A stretch of 64,000 nt of DNA from Tritrichomonas musculus. Its lineage: Eukaryota; Parabasalia; Tritrichomonadida; Tritrichomonadidae. Of this stretch, positions 56,332-64,000 are shown piece after piece. The stretch is taken from NCBI GenBank assembly GCA_039105265.1, contig JAPFFF010000031.1, forward strand, positions 434,001-498,000, read 5' to 3'. The notes beneath the pieces are model-generated. The model did not search any database. It was not told where the DNA came from and worked only from the letters and a program-made list of their open reading frames with translations. The translations under genes and the position numbers were made by a program. The first letter of the stretch is position 1, and each line of letters begins with the position of its first letter.

Positions 56332-56925
56332 TTAACCTCTAATAAGTTGATCAATAACTGATTTCCAGGTTGAAATTGGCGTACCTGCTCCAAGATCAGA
56401 TTCAACTCCATTTAAGAAGCAGACTGGTGTTCCGTTTACTCTATGAGAAGCAGCAAATTTGAATTCAATTCTAGCTAATGAATCGCATTTATCATATTGT
56501 TCAAGAAAATCTGATTGGGAAATTGAAAGAGTTTTTTCAACATAAGAAGCAACAAGTTTTACAACATCATTTTCACATTTTGTAGGCAAATCAAATTGGT
56601 CTTGATCACCATTGTAAATATTTGTGAGGAATTTTTTAGCTTTCTCTAAGGAAATTTGTTGAACTGCAACAATTGAGCGTGTGATTAAGTATGACCATGT
56701 GTGATATGGAAGTGGTAAGAAATGAACAGTAACACGAAGATTTGAAGGATATGCATCAACAATTTGTTGAAGAATTGGCCAGAAGATTGAGCAAACTGGG
56801 CACAAAGGATCAGCATATACTTCCAAATGAACTAAAGGATCATCTACTCCATATACAATTCCAGGATATCTATTTGGAATTGGCATTGAAGCAGCATATG
56901 CGAATGAGAAAAGAGCAAAAAACAT
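56332..56925 (-). CDS. Secreted DsbA-like thioredoxin-fold protein (CPVC)
   Basis: I use the ATG at 56925 (MFFALFSFAYAAS), giving 197 residues; the longer frame begins with GTG. Residues 1-12 are a signal peptide. The thioredoxin fold follows: VHLEVYADPLCPVCSIFWPI with the redox pair Cys42-Cys45, a helical insertion of about 100 residues with two further cysteines, and the cis-proline loop VNGTPVCFLNG (Thr166-Pro167). This is the layout of the DsbA/Thioredoxin_4 family, here eukaryotic and secretory. No membrane anchor or KDEL, so it may be exported or lysosomal. The likely job is disulfide exchange or reduction of proteins in the secretory route. Confidence 0.85.
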   Translation of the reverse strand: MFFALFSFAYAASMPIPNRYPGIVYGVDDPLVHLEVYADPLCPVCSIFWPILQQIVDAYPSNLRVTVHFLPLPYHTWSYLITRSIVAVQQISLEKAKKFLTNIYNGDQDQFDLPTKCENDVVKLVASYVEKTLSISQSDFLEQYDKCDSLARIEFKFAASHRVNGTPVCFLNGVESDLGAGTPISTWKSVIDQLIRG

Positions 56926-57110
56926 TTTAAGCACTTTTCTATACTTTTTACATTATTCAATTTTGAAAGATCATTTACAATTTTTTCAGTTCACTATAAA
57001 TGAATAGTTTTATTGTGAAAATAACGCTATATATATGTAAAACAAAAAATATTTACATTGTAAATTTATAATTGAAATATAAATATAAAATTTACTTTTA
57101 TTTATAATAT
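56926..57110. other. Leader region of the CPVC protein
   Basis: AT-rich upstream of the minus-strand start; no clear Inr found. Confidence 0.4.
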
Positions 57111-57155
57111 TAAATACAAAGATAAGGCCACAACCATACATTATCTTTGTATTTA
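57111..57155. repeat. Perfect 15-bp hairpin
   Basis: TAAATACAAAGATAA at 57111-57125 pairs perfectly with TTATCTTTGTATTTA at 57141-57155 around a 15-base, GC-richer loop (GGCCACAACCATACA). It is the longest perfect stem outside the transposons. It may be a small-RNA hairpin, a miniature-element relic or a regulatory structure. Confidence 0.75.
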
Positions 57156-58614
57156 TCAATAAAGAACAGCTTGTATAATATCTCATCATGTTTATTACCT
57201 GAGAAATTTAGTTTAATTTGACATTATTGTAAAAAAATGATATCATATGAGATTATTATATTGTTTGATCTATCATTTTCATGTATTCAATTATTTTATG
57301 AATCAAATAATTGCAATTGTGCGAATATGATTAAAATATCAGAATATGGGGAAAATAAAATTCTTACCATAAATTTAAAACTGTTGATATCATCAGTGTC
57401 CTATAACTATTTACAGAAAATAAAATACATTTTTGGATATATTCGATTTTTGTAAAGGTAAATTCAATTTGTGATGATAATTTTGATTTTGCCATCAAAA
57501 TACTTAATATTATTCCTATACTAGTTCATTAAAATATATGGTGATAAGAAATATATTTTGGCTTGAAACAAATTCACAGATACATTATATGTGCTTTCTG
57601 AAAATGGAATATTGTAAAAGGTCCACCAAATTGTTCAAAAAAAAAGTCTACCATACATGATATCATATTCATGAAAATTTTTTTTTACAAAATCATTTTA
57701 TATCTCCAAATTAATTGAATATTTCATTATTTTATAATAGATTTAAATATTTAATAATATTACTAATTATATAAATAGTAAAATAAAAGATATAAATATG
57801 TATATTGTGAGATAAAGATAATTCAAAAATGAATGCTATTTAAATGAATTTGTTAAAAAAAGAAATAACTAATCACTCAAAACTAAACAAACTTTTTTAA
57901 AATATTTGGCTACCCAAAATTATAAATCATTAAGAAATATACTAATTAATAGGATATTTATAAGTGTTTGATGCCAGTTCATATATTTTATAAAAAAAAT
58001 TTCTCAATATGGAATAAATTATAATATGATATTGTTTGTTCAAATATTATCTTAAAAATATCAAAATACTTTTAATTTTGGGTTTTGTTTTCATTTACTG
58101 AGAATACCAGAGAATTTCTAACTAATATTTCAAAAAAAATATTTGATTAAGAATATTTATTAGATATACTATATATAAATATAATAAAAAAAGATTTAAA
58201 GACTTTAAATATCAAAAATTTAGTTTTTTTAACGAATAAAATATCAGAATAAATAAGCAATATGATGAAATGTAATAAAAATTAAAATTGAATGAATAAT
58301 ATTTTGGTTCATTGATTTTTTGCATACAAATATACAAAAATATTATTGATTTTTTACATTATTTTCTATTTTTATTTCTAATATTATTTTATATATAAAT
58401 ATTTATATTATTATTTTATCTATATATAAAAATACATTTACAAATATTGGGTAAAATATCACAGTATTTGTATCGCAAATTAATATATTACGATAGGATT
58501 TGAATTTATTCAAGTTCAAGAAAATTATTATATATATTTCTATGATTAATTTCTACCATAATAATCATTTTATATAATGTATATGATTTAATTATAACAA
58601 TATACATAAATAAT
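57156..58614. other. 1.5-kb AT-rich gene-free region
   Basis: No credible gene; the frame at 57237-57455 (72 codons) has no recognisable features and I do not count it. Simple AT sequence throughout. Confidence 0.5.
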
Positions 58615-58660
58615 TAACGTGCTTTCATTTGATCCATACCATTTCAATAGATCCATAGCA
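58615..58660 (+). promoter_or_regulatory. 46-base motif, copy B, upstream of the Pmp-like gene
   Basis: TAACGTGCTTTCATTTGATC and on to TTTCAATAGATCCATAGCA. It matches the motif at 40204-40249 without gaps at 36 of 46 positions, including the whole first 13 bases. Its place 55 bases before the ATG of the broken surface-protein gene suggests a promoter element or a conserved leader. Confidence 0.5.
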
Positions 58661-58715
58661 CTAAATTTAATTTGTGTAATTTGAAATCAATCACAATATT
58701 GTTAAAAACTGCAAA

Positions 58716-61700
58716 ATGAGTGATTTTTCATCATGTATAAAGTTATTGGACTCAAATTACTTAAATAATGATTTTGGTATCACCAACATTGCACTTATTA
58801 ATTTTTCTGCAGGTGGAAGAGTAGGAGGCGGCTTTGGTCTTTGGTTTGAAGTACCAAGTGGTCAAACTCCTAAGCTCACGCTAAAAGATTGTTTGTTTGA
58901 AGGAAATGTGGCACATGGCAATTGGGAACATATATTAGATGGTTTTGGTGGAGCATTTGGGACAGGATTGGGATCAATGGATAGAATGACACTTATAATA
59001 GACAACTGTACTTTTATAAAAAATAAAGCCCAGAGAAAAGGAGGAGCTCTTTCAATTCATTCCTCATATCCCACAGATATTTTGAATTGTACATTCATCA
59101 ATAATGAAGCAGAAGAAGGAGGCGGTGCAATTTTTATTATGTCATATGGATCTACGAGTAGCAAAGAATTAACTTACACGATACAAGAATGTCATTTTGA
59201 ATCAAATAAAGGTTTATCAGGCAATAATAATGCAATCTTTAAGAGTAACCCATCTAGTCATACAGCTGATTCAAAGTTGATAATCAAAGACCGTAATATC
59301 ACAAATAGTAATTCATCTGATACTTACTCAAATGAAGGATATGCAATCCCGATCGAATCATGAAAAATTTGTATCGAAGGCACACAAATTGAATTTATTG
59401 GTGATTCATCACAATCAGTGACTGGACTAAATGCTACTGACATAAATGAATAATTAATTAAAAGATGCAAAATTTCTGGAACTGCAGGAGCACTACCAAT
59501 TTTTTTCACCAGTAAATTAACAATAATTGATGATCTGTATATAGATCTGCCAGAACCTACTTTAAAAGCTTTTGAAATTGAATATAATGGACCAATTACA
59601 ATTAATCAACTACAATTTAAATTGAATATATCTGGCCAATTTGATAATTTAATGGAACTTTCGTTGCCATCAAACTATCAACCGATTGAAATTGATATTT
59701 CTAACACAGCCTTTACTCAGAATTTATTGAAATTTAAATCAACAAGAGATGCCTCTTTTGAAAAGCTTTAATACTCAAAATTGTCAATCAACATTAAACA
59801 ATGAAGATACATGCTTGGTTTATCTAGTAGATATCACTACTCTTAATGTTCAAAATTCAATGATAACTTCCTGTCTTTCTCATGAATTATTTCATACTGA
59901 CAGTTCTTATCCAACTTTGCAATTTAAAAATACTAATATTGACTCAAATCATATAAATAACAATCAAAAAAATTTTTTTTTTAATTTTACGAGAATATGA
60001 TGAATTTTTAAACAACTTATTAGAAAATTTTTATTCAGATATACCTGTTTTCATTATTCCGGAATCACAAACACAAGTCAGCTTTAATGAAGTTACCTTT
60101 AAGAATTGTGATGTTAAAAGCCATCTGATTATATGTTTAAATTCAAATCTTGATATATCTAATTCAAACTTCATATTCACTTCGGACATTATCGATAAAC
60201 AAAGCGGTGATTTAAATATATTCAATTCCATTTTTTTTAACTGTTCAGATGGTATCCAAATCAAAAAATCATGTACAAATGCGAATATTGAAAAATGTGT
60301 TTTCTCGGATTGTTTAGGAAATGATTAAAAACAATGTTATGGATCAATTTGAGACATATGCTGACATAATTGATTTGAATGAATGCTTGGGTGAAGATCC
60401 ATTGACATTTAAATATTGCCAATATATTAATAACAGTTTGTTCACACAATGTGGAAGTGGGGCAGGAGTCATGGTGAAAAAAAAAACCAAAACTCAAATT
60501 TGAATTTGAAAATTGTTTATTTAAAAATAACAAGCACTGCAAGAATGGAGGCGGATTCCAAGAAGGTGGATCGGCTGATAATGTCAATAGAATACTCACA
60601 TTCAGAGAATGCCACTTTGAAAATAATGAAGCAGGTGTGAAAGGAGGTCGAATATCAATTGAAACTGTTTTGCAATTCACAATTGAAGGATGCACATTTA
60701 ATAACAATAGAGCTGAAGTGAGAGGAGCTATTTATATAAATCCAACCTATGGAAGCATACCAAATGAATATGGAATTATCACAAATTGTGAATTCAACAA
60801 CAATGAAGCAACAAAAGAACATGGAACAATCTTATGCTTCGAAAATTCAAAAGCCAAAGAAATCACATTTGATGGAACAAACAAAATCACGAATAAAGGA
60901 GAGTGTGGCTCAACAATTCATTCACAATGTGGCAATCTACGACTTGTTGACGTATTGCTTGATTTTAAGCCAAGCGATGAAGCAGCAATTGAAAGAAATA
61001 TCAGATCAATTCAGCTGATTGAAGGAAGCATAACAACATTAGCTAATTGTAAATTTGTAGGAACAGGATTCACAACGAGTCCAACAAGTGGCCATGCGTA
61101 AATTGTGTATTACTGATTGCGGAAATTCAGACTCACAGTATGCAATTGACTCTTTTGCATCAGAATTAGAATTTATATCAAGCGAAATTAATTTCTCACA
61201 AATGCCAAAATTTCATGTGGTGGCATTAAAATCAACAAATTCAGTAAATTTACAATGATAAACTCGACTTTCAAAAATTGTTATGCTAATTGTACTAATG
61301 GAGGCGGATTTTGTTACAACTTGGATAAATTAGGAAAGGAAGTGGATTGTGATGTATCAATCACTGGATGCACTTTTGATCATTTAGTTCCATCAAATGG
61401 AAATGTTGGAATGTTAAACTTTTTCAAGAGCATCACCATCTCTAATTGCACAATCAAAAGCATGCCAAAGGCAGAGTATTTACTAGCTATTGAATGTGTG
61501 TCAGAGTAAGAACAAATCATTTTAGATAAACACAAGTAAAAATGGAAGTGAGTGTTCTTTGGGTCTTTTTATATCAAAAGCGCAAAGATGCGTATTCCAA
61601 GATTGTCAATTTATACGTAACACAAATATCAAAGAAGTTAATTGTAGCGCAATTATTTGTGGTGATGCCACATCAAATAATAATGTGCAATACGAATTTG

Positions 61701-63389
61701 TTGGCTGTTATTTTGAAGACAACAAAATTGACAAAGATTTAAATGGAGGAGCATTATATATAAATGCACATTATGAGCCTGTTCATATAGACTCATGTGT
61801 GTTTTCTAATGCAGCATCAGATGTATCGGAGCGAGGAGGTGCGATTTACACTTCATCTGGCACTGAACAAGAGATAATAATCATTAATTCGCATTTCATC
61901 AATATGAAAGTGTCAACATCTGATTCCGATTCAGGAAATGCAATCTACATAGATAGCACATCATCCAAAGTTCATGTTGAAGGATGCCAATTTAATGACT
62001 GTGGAAATAAAGGGTGCGCGATCTCTTCACATGGACATAATGTGATCATTAAGAATACTGTCATTGCATTCAAAGATACGTCACCAATCACATCATGCCA
62101 AGGATTTGTCATCAAAAATAAATCACATTTTGAACTGATTAACACATCAATATCAAATTGCATTTCATCTTTTGGAGGAGGTGCTTTTTCATATTTGTTA
62201 AATGGATCAAATTATGAAGATAATGATGAACTTGTCTTGATTGAAAACTGTCTCTTTAGATTGAACAAAGCAGTTCAAAATGGCGGTGCTGTTGCCATCG
62301 AGTCATTCGGATTCATTCGAATCATCAACAGCACGTTTGAGGAAAACATTGCTAACTATAAAAATATAGCAAGTAGTAAATTGTTGGCTCAATATACATC
62401 TACCCATATTTTGATTCATCGTTGAGCAGATCGTCTGGATCAGCAAGTGAAATCGAAAAATGCATTTTCAAGAACAATGAAGCTCCTGAAGGTTCATCAA
62501 TCTATCTGGCTGGTGAATATCGTTGCAACAAAATCGGCATCAAGGACAACGAATTCACAAGCAAAATGAGGAGCTCGTCTGTTATTTTAACAGAAATCTG
62601 CAGCTTTTCATATGACGAGATTTCATCAGGAAACACTTTCAAAATCGACAATGGGGGCAGCAATGAAGGAGGGAGCAATTCATACCTGCCGATACCCGCC
62701 TGGTTTTTCATTCAGTTCGACGTATGAATTCACATTTAGTTCAACATTTTCAGCCAGTAATAAGAACACAGAAACAGTTGATTCCGAATCACTTTCATCC
62801 ATTCAGAACCCGCCGCAAATTACATCTACAATAACGATAACAAAGTCCAGTCAAAAAAAGCGAACTTGCAATCATAACTTCAACAGAAGTGTCATTGCCA
62901 ACTGCTACAAACGATCCAACGCCGAATGTTGTAAAAGTCACGTACTCAAAGAGCTTCTCTGTATCGCACACCAACATGAAATCTGTTTCGTTTTCATTGT
63001 CCAATGTTCTCTCAAATACTTGCCAAGTCATCTACGATCAAAGCAGAGGAACTTACACGACGGTCATCACGCAATTGCACTATCAGTCTTACCTTCCGTA
63101 GACCATTTACTTCCTGTCTCCAGTTTACATTGAAAGAAATGTCCCAATTGAACTGATGCCTCGGAAACGGATATCACAGGAGCAGCTGATTGGCGTGACT
63201 TGCGGATCAGCATCTGTTTTCTTTTTGATCTTGGAAATCATCATTCTTGTTGTTAGAAAACGAAGAGAAAATATTGAGCAAAGTGAAGATTTTATTGATT
63301 TTTCATCAGACAAAGGTGAAATATACATCAAAGATGGAGAGGCCAATATTTATGAAAACGAATTTGCCAATGGATTCCCTCAAGATTAG
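58716..63389 (+). pseudogene. Pmp-like right-handed beta-helix surface protein gene, broken many times
   Basis: Over 4.7 kb almost every stretch encodes the repeat of trichomonad polymorphic-membrane-protein-like surface proteins: GGA(I/F) turns and C-x-F-x(2)N strands (for example NCTFIKNKAQRKGGALSIHS; FINNEAEEGGGAIFIMS; CVFSNAASDVSERGGAIYTS). The end has a membrane segment (SASVFFLILEIIILVV), a basic RKRRE stop and a short acidic tail ending IYENEFANGFPQD. The frame is broken by stops at 59361 (TGA) and 59451 (TAA), by a shift before 59771, and again near 60000, 60325, 60500, 61101, 61509, 62425, 62727 and 63103. The ATG at 58716 has no signal peptide behind it, so the 5' end is lost too. 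A surface adhesin in life; now a pseudogene. Confidence 0.85.
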
Positions 63390-63864
63390 AGCGATTTATT
63401 GATTGAAATTATTTTAAGTCAATGGCTTATTGCAACTTAAATAAATTGGTTTTTTTATTTAAAATAAAATAATTTTTTTAAAAATTATGATAATGATAAC
63501 ATCAAAAGAATAATATTATGATATTCATTATTTTATATTACAAAACCAAACATAAAATATAAGTGATATTTCTTTTCAGTATAATGAATTAAATAAATTT
63601 TTGTGAATATTTTCTTATAACCAATTGAATATTAAATATAGTTTAATATGAACTAAAAAAAAATACTATAAAATACACTCCAAATCATGCCAATTTCTAA
63701 AAACAAAATTTAAAAATTAAAAAGAAGCAATAAGTTATCTTAAATAGTTTTAATATATAATACAAAATATATGTATAGAACTATGTATAGTAATTTACAT
63801 ATTAAAAATGGTATTAGAACCAATTTATCAATTCTAAAACCCATTTTAAATCTCTAATTACAAA
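63390..63864. other. Intergenic, AT-rich, nothing recognised
   Basis: About 475 bases between the broken surface-protein gene and the 3' end of the last gene. No feature seen. Confidence 0.6.
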
Positions 63865-64000
63865 TCATTGATTGTCATTATCATGGTCGTCATCGTCACT
63901 TTTGATAATTTGATCAACCAAATCATCAACCATTCCTTCGACAGCTGTTGATATTTCTTTTTTATCATTATATCCCTTAATTGCCGCATCAACAAAGTAA
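63865..64000 (-). CDS. 3' end of a minus-strand gene with acidic tail (partial)
   Basis: Too short for a full frame, but from the window edge the minus strand is open for 44 codons (YFVDAAIKGYNDKKEISTAV, then MVDDLVDQIIKSDDDD) to a TGA at 63865-63867. Regular codons and a clean helical, then acidic end support a real protein whose start lies beyond the window. Function unknown. Confidence 0.55.
   Translation of the reverse strand, partial: YFVDAAIKGYNDKKEISTAVEGMVDDLVDQIIKSDDDDHDNDNQ

Noticed and set aside
57237-57455. 72-codon plus-strand frame
   Set aside because: Composition matches the surrounding AT-rich noise; no family, no flanking signals beyond chance.
1-64000. CRISPR arrays, rRNA genes, bacterial operons
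   Set aside because: No regularly spaced direct repeats with unique spacers, no rRNA-like sequence; the DNA is eukaryotic in gene content.

Overview
The window looks like nuclear DNA of a parabasalid protist, most probably a trichomonad close to Tritrichomonas. This is an inference. It rests on strongly AT-rich, largely intron-free eukaryotic genes on both strands; a 20S proteasome alpha subunit, a TOR-family protein, a CFIm68-like cleavage factor and a secreted GH20 hexosaminidase; families typical of trichomonads (BTB-like plus low-complexity proteins, many coiled-coil proteins, a SAPS-like phosphatase regulator, a Pmp-like beta-helix surface protein); and a beta-barrel protein with a mitochondrial-type sorting signal in a lineage with hydrogenosomes. 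Many start codons lie close behind Inr-like TCAYW sequences or short AT leaders. I saw no convincing trichomonad intron (GTAYGT...ACTAACACACAG).

Layout. 0.1-4.9 kb: a SAPS/HEAT-like protein and a giant coiled-coil protein, both on the minus strand. 5.3-6.1 kb: a decayed Q/N-rich gene. 6.1-9.9 kb: a compact island, all minus strand, with a different look (more CpG, tightly packed): a small protein, a broken paralogue of it, an SF2 DEAH helicase with a peptide-repeat tail, and an acidic protein that ends exactly where the helicase starts, in the same frame. It also holds perfect palindromes and a tRNA-like sequence with a T5 tract. 10-22.5 kb: ordinary genes (proteasome alpha4, a UVR-like coiled coil, CFIm68-like RRM-RD protein, a MYG1-family protein without its metal-binding motifs, a beta-barrel membrane protein, a BTB/RGG/Q-rich protein, an alpha/beta hydrolase). 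22.5-28.7 kb: a gene-poor repeat nest with two nearly identical non-autonomous hAT elements, each with a perfect 8-bp target duplication, then a TTAA-flanked and a TA-flanked MITE, and a gene remnant. 28.7-40 kb: a coiled-coil protein, an ARM-like protein, a 2,124-aa TOR-type protein whose kinase domain lacks its catalytic residues, and a hexosaminidase. 40-58 kb: a decayed acidic gene, a WD40-like scaffold, coiled-coil proteins, a Myb/SANT-like protein, a SAPS protein, a short MutL/PMS protein and a secreted CPVC thioredoxin-fold protein, separated by AT-rich gaps. 58.7-63.4 kb: a Pmp-like surface-protein gene broken many times. The last 136 bases are the 3' end of another minus-strand gene.

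Most genes are housekeeping or cytoskeletal and show no operon logic. The exceptions are the 6.1-9.9 kb island, which behaves as one transcriptional block and may be an integrated plasmid- or virus-like fragment, and the transposon nest. Two proteins look like pseudoenzymes (the MYG1 relative and the TOR-like protein), which suggests scaffolding or regulatory roles.
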